From a virus: 57,259 bases of DNA. Shown here piece by piece: positions 17,094 through 25,813 of the stretch. Within the stretch, counting starts at the first letter, position 1, and each line of letters begins with the position of its first letter. The translations under genes were made by a program, and so were the position numbers. The notes beneath the pieces were generated by a model. It was not told where the DNA came from and did no database searches. It was given only the letters and a program-made list of their open reading frames with translations. The stretch spans positions 4,914 to 62,172 of IMG/VR virus record IMGVR_UViG_3300030104_002855; one strand, written 5' to 3'.

Positions 17094-17318
17094 ATGGCTA
17101 GTAAACCAAGAAAAACAACTGTTGACGTAGCGAATGACCTAGCCAAACATGAGATACAGTGTGCGGAAAGATGGAAAACTGCTTTCAATCGTTTCGACTC
17201 TCTAGAAGAAAGTGTTCATCAAATTAATGACACATTAAAAAATTTTATTGTTGGGATGGTAGGGTTTTTAGCCACTGCTTTAATTTCTTTAGTTGTAACT
17301 GTAGTTTCTATACTTTAG
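17094..17318 (+). CDS. Coiled-coil plus C-terminal TM protein, lysis module
   Basis: This 74-residue protein has a charged N-terminus, a coiled coil (WKTAFNRFDSLEESVHQINDTL) and one C-terminal transmembrane helix (GMVGFLATALISLVVTVVSIL), the XhlA-like topology. It ends two bases before the endolysin start. It may anchor or regulate the lytic enzyme at the membrane. Confidence 0.5.
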   Translation: MASKPRKTTVDVANDLAKHEIQCAERWKTAFNRFDSLEESVHQINDTLKNFIVGMVGFLATALISLVVTVVSIL

Positions 17319-17320
17319 TT

Positions 17321-17788
17321 ATGACATACAACTCTAACGAGAGACTTTCTCCTCATTTTAGATTAAGAGAACTTGAGCGTTCGCAAATAGCAGAACGACA
17401 CAATATTGATAACACAGTTAAGGAAAAAAGTGTTTATAAAAATTTACAACTACTTTGCTCAAATGTCCTTGAGCCAGTACGTAATTATTATGGCATACCT
17501 TTTTCACCTAACTCTGGTTATCGTTGCCTTGACCTTAATAGGCGACTTAAATCGTCCGACACAAGTCAACATGTCAGTGGGCAGGCAGCAGATATTGAAC
17601 TCCCAGGCGTATCCAATTACGACCTTGGGATATGGATCAAAAATAACTGTGAGTACGACACCGTCCTCTTAGAGTTTTATAAAGAAGGAATTCCGTCTAG
17701 TGGATGGGTTCATGTATCCTATGTTGAAGGCAATAATCGTAAGCGTGCATTGATCTTTGATGGGAAACAATATAAAAGACTTGAATAA
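17321..17788 (+). CDS. Peptidase M15-family endolysin
   Basis: The zinc triad of M15 peptidoglycan peptidases is visible: H84 and D91 in SQHVSGQAADIE and H131 in GWVHVSY, with SGYRCLDLNRRL (R68) before them. At 155 residues it is a single catalytic domain without a cell-wall-binding part or signal peptide, so it needs a holin to reach the peptidoglycan; several candidate membrane proteins are encoded around it. It would cleave cross-link peptides in the Gram-negative wall. Confidence 0.88.
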   Translation: MTYNSNERLSPHFRLRELERSQIAERHNIDNTVKEKSVYKNLQLLCSNVLEPVRNYYGIPFSPNSGYRCLDLNRRLKSSDTSQHVSGQAADIELPGVSNYDLGIWIKNNCEYDTVLLEFYKEGIPSSGWVHVSYVEGNNRKRALIFDGKQYKRLE

Positions 17789-17808
17789 TACTATAAAATA
17801 TTAGTGTT

Positions 17809-19683
17809 ATGGCACTAAACAAATTCATATTTAAACCTGGAATTTTTAGAGAAGGAACCGACTACGATAATGAAGGTGGTTGGTTCAATTCTAACTTAGT
17901 TAGATTTAAAGCTGGTCGACCACAAAAAATAGGTGGTTGGCGTAAAGATTCCCTTAATACATTTTTAGGAACCTGTCGTGCTTTACACGCATGGATTCTG
18001 TTAGCTGGTACTAAACTTTTAGGGTTAGGTACTAATTTAAAATACTATATTGAAGAAGGAGACTCTTTCAATGACATTACACCAATCCGTGCTACTACAA
18101 ACGCTGGTGACGTTACTTTTTCCGCTTCTAACGGTGATGCGACTCTTACCGTAGCAGACACTGCCCACGGTGCAGTACAGAATGATTTTGTTACTTTTAG
18201 CGGTGCTGTTAGTTTAGGTGGATTAATTACAGCGACAGTTTTAAACCAAGAGTACCAAATAGCTACCATAGTTAATGCTAATAGTTATACCGTGGAAGCT
18301 AAAGACACTAGTGGGTCGACAGTAACTGCTAACGCTTCTGACAGCGGTAACGGTGGTAGTAATACCGTAGGTGCATATCAAATCAATACAGGTTTAGATG
18401 AGTATGTAAGCTCTACTGGGTGGGGAGTAGGAACATGGTCCGCAGGTACATGGGGTTCTTCAACTGCCATATCTTCAGCTAATCAATTAAGGCTTTGGGC
18501 TCATGATAATTTTGGTGAAGATTTAGTTATTAACCCACGTGGCGGAGGTATTTATTATTGGGATGCTACTAATGGCGTAGGCACGAGGGCTACTGAACTA
18601 AGCGGAATAACTGGTGCTAATCTTGTACCCACAGTTGGGCTTCAAACTATAGTCAGTGAAACAGATAGACATTTAGTTATACTTGGTGCCGATCCTTTAA
18701 ACACTGCTGGTACTGCTAGGACAGGGAGCATTGATCCTATGTTTATAGCTTTTAGTGACCAAGAAAATTCTTTAGAGTTTGAGCCTTTAAACACCAACAC
18801 TGCTGGTAGTCTTAGACTTTCTGAAGGTAGTATTATAGTTGGTGCTGAAAAAGCACGTCAAGAAATATTAATATGGACAGATATAGCTTTATATAGTATG
18901 CAGTTTATTGGACCACCATACACTTTTGGGCTTAACCTAATAAATGACAGTACAGGGCTTATAAGTCCTAAAGGTGCGATCGCTACTCCGAGCGGAGTTT
19001 ATTGGATGGGTTATGATAGTTTTTACGTGTATAACGGATCAGTACAAAAAGTTCCTTGTTCTGTGTTAAGTTACGTTTTTGATAATTTAAATGCAGGTCA
19101 AGCGTTTAAGATATTTGCGTTTAGTAATAGTGAATTTAATGAAGTAGGTTGGTATTATCCTTCTGGCAGTAATTTAAACATAGACAAATATGTAGTCTAC
19201 AACTACGCTGAAAATGTATGGTCAATAGGAGAACTTACAAGAACCGCATGGTTAGATAAAGGCATAGTTAATTATCCTAGAGCTACGGAAGGTCAATACC
19301 TGTACGAGCATGAGTTTGGTTATGATAACGACGGTAGCCCTATGACTAATGTGTTTATAGAAAGCAGTGATTTTGATATAGGTGACGGTGAAAGTTTTGG
19401 GTTTGTACGTAGAATTATCCCTGATATTAAATTCTTAAGTAATAGTGATGCAGGAAAAGTAAACGTCGTTTTAAAAACACGTAATTATCCTGGCGATACT
19501 TTAACTACTGCTAGTACAAGTGCTATACAGAGTACAACTACTAAAGCAGATGTAAGAGCCAGAGCAAGACAAATAGCTTTACGTTTAGAGTCTGACGATG
19601 ATGCTACTAACACTGGTAATAGTGATGTGGGTTGGCGTTTAGGAGCTACTAGGATTGATATACAGCCAGACGGAAGAAGATAA
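17809..19683 (+). CDS. Large tail protein, P22 gp10-like
   Basis: The 624-residue protein begins KFIFKPGIFREGTDYDNEGG and runs as repeated beta blades (LRLWAHDNFGEDLVINPRGG, IFIAFSDQENSLEFEP-like, PSGVYWMGYDSFYVYNGSVQ, YVVYNYAENVWSIGEL). This start and the blade pattern are typical of packaged-DNA-stabilising or tail-hub proteins of podoviruses with a beta-propeller. Residues 90-190 are an inserted Thr/Gly/Asn-rich domain. It probably forms the nozzle below the adaptor ring. Confidence 0.7.
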   Translation: MALNKFIFKPGIFREGTDYDNEGGWFNSNLVRFKAGRPQKIGGWRKDSLNTFLGTCRALHAWILLAGTKLLGLGTNLKYYIEEGDSFNDITPIRATTNAGDVTFSASNGDATLTVADTAHGAVQNDFVTFSGAVSLGGLITATVLNQEYQIATIVNANSYTVEAKDTSGSTVTANASDSGNGGSNTVGAYQINTGLDEYVSSTGWGVGTWSAGTWGSSTAISSANQLRLWAHDNFGEDLVINPRGGGIYYWDATNGVGTRATELSGITGANLVPTVGLQTIVSETDRHLVILGADPLNTAGTARTGSIDPMFIAFSDQENSLEFEPLNTNTAGSLRLSEGSIIVGAEKARQEILIWTDIALYSMQFIGPPYTFGLNLINDSTGLISPKGAIATPSGVYWMGYDSFYVYNGSVQKVPCSVLSYVFDNLNAGQAFKIFAFSNSEFNEVGWYYPSGSNLNIDKYVVYNYAENVWSIGELTRTAWLDKGIVNYPRATEGQYLYEHEFGYDNDGSPMTNVFIESSDFDIGDGESFGFVRRIIPDIKFLSNSDAGKVNVVLKTRNYPGDTLTTASTSAIQSTTTKADVRARARQIALRLESDDDATNTGNSDVGWRLGATRIDIQPDGRR

Positions 19684-20003
19684 TGGCTAAACTACTGCCT
19701 ACTAGACTACCTATTAGCATGGAGCCACAGGTAACGTCTGATACTTTTAATAGGTTAGTGCGTGTTTTAGAAATAAACTTAGGTCAGTTTGATCCCTCTA
19801 ACACTAGTCAAATAAACACTGCGGAACGTGGTATAGGTTTTTATAATCCAGGCTCAATAATTTTTAATACTAATACAGATACACTTCAATGTTGGGATGG
19901 TAACAGATGGAGAGACTTATTTAGTTCTCAGTTTTACGTTAATAACGATTTAGGTTTTGGCTTAACAGGAGCACTAGGTACAGTCAGTGTCACGATCTCG
20001 TAA
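19683..20003 (+). CDS. Small tail protein (106 aa)
   Basis: The ATG overlaps the previous stop (TAATGG). The sequence includes a helical FNRLVRVLEINLGQFD, then NPGSIIFNTNTDTLQCWDGNRWRDL, a motif seen in tail-needle or fibre-attachment proteins, and it ends GALGTVSVTIS. That end copies the repeat unit of the protein at 10388-11029, suggesting they interact or share ancestry. Confidence 0.6.
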   Translation: MAKLLPTRLPISMEPQVTSDTFNRLVRVLEINLGQFDPSNTSQINTAERGIGFYNPGSIIFNTNTDTLQCWDGNRWRDLFSSQFYVNNDLGFGLTGALGTVSVTIS

Positions 20004-20448
20004 GTGTCATTACTGCGGGATTAGTAAACCTGCTAGTAACTTTGATCAAAGTAAAAATAGCAACCAGTGTAACGAGTGTAAATTAGAAAGACGTTATGAA
20101 AAGATTAATAGTACTCCCTTAACCTATATACAACATTTATACGTTCAATTAAGATATGTGCGTAAAAAACAAGGTATAACTTGGGATATTTCGCCTCAAG
20201 AATTATTTATATTATACGCAAAACAAGAGGGTAAATGTGCTCTCACGGGAAAAGAACTAACATTTAAAAGAGGAACAGATGAAGAATCAGATTTTAATAT
20301 ATCTATTGACCGTATTAACCCTGATGACGGCTATAGTATTGACAACATCCAGCTTGTTGGTAAAATTATTAACTTTTTAAAACACGACCTACCTCAAGAA
20401 AAATTTATCAAATTAATAAAAGTAATATACAATAATTTAAACAATTAA
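19987..20448 (+). CDS. HNH endonuclease-like protein
   Basis: A GTG start at 19987 overlaps the previous gene by 17 bases. The N-terminus carries two zinc pairs (CHYCGISK and CNECKLERRY), and the C-terminal half carries GKCALTGKEL and SIDRINPDDGYSIDNIQLV, an HNH/His-Me motif in which Asp-Arg replaces the usual Asp-His. Free-standing HNH genes in structural clusters often act as homing endonucleases; some assist packaging. The overlap suggests that it was inserted into, or has eroded, the upstream 3' end. Confidence 0.75.
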   Translation: MSRSRKCHYCGISKPASNFDQSKNSNQCNECKLERRYEKINSTPLTYIQHLYVQLRYVRKKQGITWDISPQELFILYAKQEGKCALTGKELTFKRGTDEESDFNISIDRINPDDGYSIDNIQLVGKIINFLKHDLPQEKFIKLIKVIYNNLNN

Positions 20449-20459
20449 ATTTTTCTTTT

Positions 20460-20717
20460 ATGACTATAGACGAGCAAATGAAAGAAGCTCAAAAAATAAC
20501 GCTTAATGATGGTAAGACTTGGTACAATTTAGCAGAAGGATTTGATAAATGGAGAGTCTTTCCTAGGTTACTTATTACTTTATATGGGTATGCTTTTTAT
20601 AGAACTATAGAATGGTTCATGACGCTACCTGATCCCACTAACGCACAAAGTGCATTTGTATCTGTTATAGTAGGTGCAGGTGCTGCATGGTTTGGTTTAT
20701 ATGTCGGTAGAAAATAA
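20460..20717 (+). CDS. Two-TM membrane protein, holin-like
   Basis: The 85-residue protein has an acidic N-terminus, then two hydrophobic segments (RLLITLYGYAFYRTIEWF and AFVSVIVGAGAAWFGLYVG). Small two-helix proteins beside lysis genes are often holins. No clear SD precedes the ATG, so translation may be coupled to the HNH gene. Confidence 0.5.
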   Translation: MTIDEQMKEAQKITLNDGKTWYNLAEGFDKWRVFPRLLITLYGYAFYRTIEWFMTLPDPTNAQSAFVSVIVGAGAAWFGLYVGRK

Positions 20718-20832
20718 AGACTATAAAGGCATGTTTTGGGATGACGTTAATAAACGTTATTATCGATGGTATGATTTAGTACTACTAATGCAAGAAAGAG
20801 AGTTAAAGAAAAAACAAAATGATTCCAAATAA
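20701..20832 (+). CDS. Small polar protein (43 aa)
   Basis: The ORF overlaps the 3' end of the membrane-protein gene and the start of the 3-TM holin gene. Its product, starting MSVENKDYKGMFWDDVNKRY, is hydrophilic and aromatic. Overlap at both ends favours a real coupled gene, but no family is recognised. Confidence 0.4.
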   Translation: MSVENKDYKGMFWDDVNKRYYRWYDLVLLMQERELKKKQNDSK

Positions 20833-21208
20833 ATTAATAGACGCAGTTGGTGGCGTAGTAGATAAATTTATAGTAGACAAAGATCTACAAGCTACGCTTA
20901 AACACGAAATGGAAATGTCTCTACATAATGCTAATTTAGCACAAATAGAGTTAAATAAAGCAGAAGCACAACATGCTAGCATATTTGTTGCTGGTTGGCG
21001 ACCGATGGTAGGTTGGATATGTGCGGTAGCACTCGGTTATCACTTTATTTTCAGTCCTCTTTTGGCTACTATCCTCACACTTTCAGGGTATACTATTACT
21101 TTACCTGAGTTTGAATTTGCTCAACTCAGCACCATCCTAATGGGCATGCTCGGTTTAGGTGGCTTACGTACATTTGAGAAAATGAAAAAAGTAACGAAAG
21201 GTAACTGA
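20819..21208 (+). CDS. Holin of the 3-TM (gene-transfer-release) family
   Basis: The protein matches the 3TM_holin family pattern: an N-terminal amphipathic helix (EMEMSLHNANLAQIELNKAEA), SIFVAGWRPMVGWICAVALGYHFI, a middle hydrophobic stretch FSPLLATILTLSG, and the hallmark end MGMLGLGGLRTFEKM. It would form the membrane lesion that lets the M15 endolysin reach the wall. The stop overlaps the next ATG. Confidence 0.85.
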   Translation: MIPNKLIDAVGGVVDKFIVDKDLQATLKHEMEMSLHNANLAQIELNKAEAQHASIFVAGWRPMVGWICAVALGYHFIFSPLLATILTLSGYTITLPEFEFAQLSTILMGMLGLGGLRTFEKMKKVTKGN

Positions 21209-22161
21209 TGGGTTTAAAAAAGTTTTTCAAAAAAAATCTTAGAGATATCGCTACAGTAGTAGGGTTCGCTATCGGTGGACCTGCTGGTTCTGCAGCGATG
21301 GGTGCTGCTATCGGTCAAGGAGTAGGTTCATTAGCTGAAGGCAGAAGTTTTAAAGACTCAGTTATGAGTGCTGGTAAAGTTTACACTGGAGGCAAAATAG
21401 CTCAAGGTTTCGGTATCACAGGAGACACAATAACTCCAGGAAGTGGTAGTTTTGGAAAATTAGCAGATGGAGCAACCGCATATGGTGGTACTTCAGGTTC
21501 TTTTTTAGAAGGTATAGGTGGTGCTCTTAGAGGCTCAAACCCAGCAGCATTTGGCGAAGCACTAAAAGCATTACCTTTAGGTTCAAAAGCAATGTTGGCT
21601 GGGCAAGGTTTAAATTTATTAGGAGCTTTTGACCCTATAGCAGCACCCAATAACACAATGCCAGGACCAATGGGTGGTCAATATTTAACACAAGGTTTAA
21701 GACCAGCTACCGTTAGCGATGTATACGGAACAGGCAACATGAGAGGTTTACCTAGTGTGCCAGGAGTTCAAGGTTCTAGCGTAGCTATGGATCCTGTAAG
21801 TATGGCTTATATGGAACTATTAAGAAAACAACAAGAAGAAAGTTATGGTGATTTAGCTTTCCCTGAGTTTAGTCAATCGCCAATTATGACTGCCAAAACT
21901 GGCGGTATAGCAAGACTCGCCGACGGTGGGGAATTGCCTGAGGTAGATTTACGTTTTACAGGAGGTGGTACTAATGATCCTATGGGGTCAGGGGATGAAG
22001 ATACTATACCAGCATTACTTGCCGACGGTGAGTTTGTGATGACTAAACAAGCTGTAAAAGGAATAGGAAATGGCGACCATGATAAAGGTATCGCTATGTT
22101 ATACGCTATGATGGATAATAACGAAAACAAAGCACAACGAATGGGATTAGGTAGGGCATAA
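21208..22161 (+). CDS. Virion protein with C-terminal LADGGE domain (317 aa)
   Basis: The N-terminal 60 residues include a Gly/Ala-rich membrane-active segment (TVVGFAIGGPAGSAAMGAAI). The C-terminus has GGIARLADGGELPEVDL, DEDTIPALLADGEFVMTKQAV and GIAMLYAMM, the pattern of a domain found at the C-terminus of internal virion and tail proteins in marine podoviruses. It is the first of five large virion genes and is probably an ejected protein. Confidence 0.55.
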   Translation: MGLKKFFKKNLRDIATVVGFAIGGPAGSAAMGAAIGQGVGSLAEGRSFKDSVMSAGKVYTGGKIAQGFGITGDTITPGSGSFGKLADGATAYGGTSGSFLEGIGGALRGSNPAAFGEALKALPLGSKAMLAGQGLNLLGAFDPIAAPNNTMPGPMGGQYLTQGLRPATVSDVYGTGNMRGLPSVPGVQGSSVAMDPVSMAYMELLRKQQEESYGDLAFPEFSQSPIMTAKTGGIARLADGGELPEVDLRFTGGGTNDPMGSGDEDTIPALLADGEFVMTKQAVKGIGNGDHDKGIAMLYAMMDNNENKAQRMGLGRA

Positions 22162-23366
22162 TGGCAGAAACACAACAATTTGCAAGAGTAGAAAGTTTAC
22201 CACCAGCATTTTTACAACAATTTTTTGCTGGTGTACCAGGAGCAAATATTCCTGGAATCATGCCTTTACTCAATCAAGAGTTAGTAAATAGACTTACTGG
22301 TATGGGCGTTGAAGGTGCCACACCTTACACTTATCAAGGTGAGCGTATAGCTGGGTTTAGTCCCGCAGAACAACAAGCCTTTAGACTAGCAGGTGAAAGT
22401 GCTGGTAGTTATATGCCGTATATACAAAGAGGCGAACAATTAGCTGAACAAGGTTTATCAAACGTTTTAGGCTCTACAGGGTTAGCTACCGATTATTTAC
22501 AACAAGCTGGTAGAGAAGGTGCTGGGGCTGTTAGAGAAGCAGCAGGAATACTAAGAGGGCTTCCTGGTCAGTTTACTACTGCACAAGGCATAGGTCTTGG
22601 TGGTCTGGGTCAATTTGATCCTAGTTCTACACAAGGGTACTATAATCCATTTGAAGAGCAAGTGGTCGCACAAACACTAGAAGACATTAATAGGCAATAC
22701 GGTCAAGCTGATGTAGGTGAAAGAGCAAGACAAGTGGCTAGTGGTGCATTTGGTAGTTCTCGTGGTAGGCTTAACCAAGAAGAAATAGCAAGACAATATG
22801 GGCGTGGTGCAACAGAGGCTGTTAGTGGAATAAGAAGAGCAGGGTTTAGCCAAGCTCAACAACAAGCACAACAAGCATTTGAAGAAGCACAACGTAGACA
22901 ATTACAAACAGCACAACTTTACGGTAACTTAGCAGGTCAACAAGGCAACGTGGCTGGTGGTCTAGGTAGTTTAGGTACAGGGCTCAGTAATATATTGGGT
23001 GGCGTAGGTAGAGATATAGCAACTACAGGTTTACAAACTGGTCAGTTCGGCTCTAACGTAGGTCAGCAAATAGCAGGTCTAGGTCAAGGTGTAAGTGGTC
23101 TAGTTGGTACTGATATTAATAGATTGATGGGTATAGGTGGTCAACAAAGAGGGCTACAACAAGCAGGTCTAGATTTAGATTATCAAAACTTTGTGGGTCA
23201 ATATAACTTACCGATGCAAACTTTTGGTCAAGTAGGTCAATTAGCAGCAGGATTCGCTCCTGCTCTAGGTGGTCAAACTTTGACACAATCAAGCACTAGT
23301 GCACCTAGTAACAGCTTAATGCAAGGACTAGGCACTGCGATTGCTGCATACGGTGCACTTACATAA
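22161..23366 (+). CDS. Large Gln/Gly-rich virion protein (401 aa)
   Basis: The sequence starts with a globular part (LPPAFLQQFFAGVPGANIPG, ERIAGFSPAEQQAFRLAG). It continues as a Gln/Ala/Gly-rich helical region (SQAQQQAQQAFEEAQRRQ) with glycine-rich linkers, like internal core proteins that line the podovirus ejection channel. No enzymatic motif is visible. Confidence 0.55.
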   Translation: MAETQQFARVESLPPAFLQQFFAGVPGANIPGIMPLLNQELVNRLTGMGVEGATPYTYQGERIAGFSPAEQQAFRLAGESAGSYMPYIQRGEQLAEQGLSNVLGSTGLATDYLQQAGREGAGAVREAAGILRGLPGQFTTAQGIGLGGLGQFDPSSTQGYYNPFEEQVVAQTLEDINRQYGQADVGERARQVASGAFGSSRGRLNQEEIARQYGRGATEAVSGIRRAGFSQAQQQAQQAFEEAQRRQLQTAQLYGNLAGQQGNVAGGLGSLGTGLSNILGGVGRDIATTGLQTGQFGSNVGQQIAGLGQGVSGLVGTDINRLMGIGGQQRGLQQAGLDLDYQNFVGQYNLPMQTFGQVGQLAAGFAPALGGQTLTQSSTSAPSNSLMQGLGTAIAAYGALT

Positions 23367-25813
23367 TGGTAATGAATCCTAGACAGTTCGAATCTCAACA
23401 AATGAGTATGGATTTAGCTAATCAATTAGTAGCTCGTAACGTACCTATTGAAACTATAATCCAACAAACAGGTCTACCTAGAGCAACTGTCAATAATTTA
23501 GTAAACGCACAATTAAACATATCAAGACCAAGTATGCCTATGCCTAGCCCACAAGGTATAAACTCCCTTCAAGGTAGTTTACAACCTGAAGTAGCGGATG
23601 TAGTGCCAAACGTGGGTACAGATATAGCAGACTACTTAACAGAAGAACTAGGTTTTGACCCTGAAGCTATGGCTAATCCTAATATAGATATAACGTCAGA
23701 AGATTTAACTACAAAACAAAATTTAAACATAGCTAACGCAGAAGTAATGCTTGAAGATCCTAGTCAAGTAAATATACTTTTAGCGAATCAAAAAGCATTA
23801 TCTGGTCAAACAGATGAAGACGTAGTAAATGTTTATAAAAAAGCGTTAGCTCAATACTCAGGTGTAGACTATAAAAGTTTAATACCGTTACCTGATAAAG
23901 ATTTTGCTATTATGATGGGTGGGTTAAAACTAGCAGAAGCAGGATCAAAAGGTGAAAAATGGGGTACAGCTTTAACTCAAGCTGTAACTACTGGGCTTAC
24001 TCAATATGCTTCTGATAAACGTAGTTACAAAAAACAAATTTTAGGTATAGACCTACAACTTGCACTTCAAAACGATAAAGTTATGAAAGACTTTATAGGT
24101 AAACAAATAGATTACGCTCAAAAATTAAAAAATGAAGAGCTTACAGGTGCACGTAAACAATATATGGTCAAGGTGCCAGGAACAGAAGACAGTACTGTTT
24201 TACAACTTAGCTCTGTACAGGTGGGAAATCTACAGGCTGATGGATATGATTTAGTGGAGTACGATGTTTCTAAAATGGGAGCGTTAAAAAATTACACTAT
24301 TACTTACAACGATGGTATAACTACCACAGGCGCATTAACAGAAGCACAAGCGTTAAAGTACAATCAAGATAAAGCTAATGGTGTTATAAAAAATATTGAA
24401 GTTGCTGGAGCTACAAGTTCTTCTGATGACTTTGGTGTTTTAACTAGGGCTAAAAATGCACCGCCAGGAACTAATTTTACTTTTGATTACACCAGTAAAA
24501 CAGGACTTACTGACCTTATAAATAACCCTGATTTAGAAGTAATTCCGTTAAAAGACGCTGGTGGTAGTTACGAAGTTATAGATAGAAATGACAACACTTT
24601 AAAAAGAATACCTGCTATTCAATACTTTGCTAACGCAGATCAATATAAACTTAAACGAGGTTTAACAGGTAGTATAGTTTCTACTGATGGAACAACGATT
24701 AGTTTTGATAGTGATGGTTCTGGCTTTAGTAGTATGAACGCTAACTCAACAGGCAAGGCAGTAGAAAAAGTAGTTGAACAAGTAAGAAGTAGAAAATTTT
24801 TAACTAATGAAGTTAACCGTTTAGCAGGTAATACTATTGATACTATAATGGGTATGGAAAACCCTGACTTAGCATTTAATAATTTAGCTGGTAGAGGTAT
24901 AGATACTGTAAAAAGTGCTTTAACTAACTTGAACGCTATAAGTGGTATTTTTTCTAAACCCACAACTAGAGATCAAGACGGTAATATAGTAAAAGGTTTT
25001 ACGTTTTCTTATCAAAACCCAGATGGTGAAATACAAAAAGGTTTAAGTTATAACGAATTTAGAAATAAAATTATTCAATCAGATTTTTTTAAAGAGTTTG
25101 AAAAAAGTCCTTTAGGTCAGTTTATAACTAGTTCTAATATTGATCGTGGAGTTGCCCAGTCGCAACTATTTACGTTAGCTTTAGTTGGTGCTGCAGCAGC
25201 AGGTGGTTCAGCCGACCTTGATTTAAGGGCTATATCTGATAAAGATATGGAATTATTCATGACTAGAGTTGGAGCAAAGGCAAGTAACGCTGGTCAATTT
25301 ATGGCGATAGTAAATCAATTTAGAGAAGACATTATTGAAACAGAATTGAATTACTTAAACTCTATGTTGGATATGCCTATAACTCAAATGAGAGAAGTTA
25401 AAAATCCAGAAACAGGTGAGTTTGAAACTACAAAAGTTGATTTATTTCAAGAAAGAGGCATCTATAAACAACGTAATGAAAGAATAGAAGAATTAAACGC
25501 TGAGCTAGAAAAAATTAGAGCTATGCCAAGATTGAATGTATTAGACGATGATTACGCTGTTAGTAATGTAGGTAGCCTTAAAGTAGCACTTGAACCTATG
25601 GGCGGAGTATCCCCAACTACACCTATAGCCATAGCTATTGAAGGAATAGATAACCCTTCTTATGAACAAATGGTAGGGTATTTATTCTCATTATCACCAA
25701 CTAAACGTGGGGATTATTTAAATAATCTTGAAAAGAATTTTGGTAAACGCAACCCTAATGAGTTCAATGTATTATTAAATTTTTATAAACAAGCTTTAGG
25801 TAAGACGCAATAA
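23366..25813 (+). CDS. Probable internal virion (ejection) protein (815 aa)
   Basis: The N-terminus has an HTH-like QLVARNVPIETIIQQTGLPRA segment; the remainder alternates helical and beta segments without Cys or catalytic signatures. Around residues 320-400 it shows repeated small beta units with acidic turns. Size, order and lack of Cys fit DNA-ejection core proteins of podoviruses. I cannot assign a family. Confidence 0.5.
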   Translation: MVMNPRQFESQQMSMDLANQLVARNVPIETIIQQTGLPRATVNNLVNAQLNISRPSMPMPSPQGINSLQGSLQPEVADVVPNVGTDIADYLTEELGFDPEAMANPNIDITSEDLTTKQNLNIANAEVMLEDPSQVNILLANQKALSGQTDEDVVNVYKKALAQYSGVDYKSLIPLPDKDFAIMMGGLKLAEAGSKGEKWGTALTQAVTTGLTQYASDKRSYKKQILGIDLQLALQNDKVMKDFIGKQIDYAQKLKNEELTGARKQYMVKVPGTEDSTVLQLSSVQVGNLQADGYDLVEYDVSKMGALKNYTITYNDGITTTGALTEAQALKYNQDKANGVIKNIEVAGATSSSDDFGVLTRAKNAPPGTNFTFDYTSKTGLTDLINNPDLEVIPLKDAGGSYEVIDRNDNTLKRIPAIQYFANADQYKLKRGLTGSIVSTDGTTISFDSDGSGFSSMNANSTGKAVEKVVEQVRSRKFLTNEVNRLAGNTIDTIMGMENPDLAFNNLAGRGIDTVKSALTNLNAISGIFSKPTTRDQDGNIVKGFTFSYQNPDGEIQKGLSYNEFRNKIIQSDFFKEFEKSPLGQFITSSNIDRGVAQSQLFTLALVGAAAAGGSADLDLRAISDKDMELFMTRVGAKASNAGQFMAIVNQFREDIIETELNYLNSMLDMPITQMREVKNPETGEFETTKVDLFQERGIYKQRNERIEELNAELEKIRAMPRLNVLDDDYAVSNVGSLKVALEPMGGVSPTTPIAIAIEGIDNPSYEQMVGYLFSLSPTKRGDYLNNLEKNFGKRNPNEFNVLLNFYKQALGKTQ

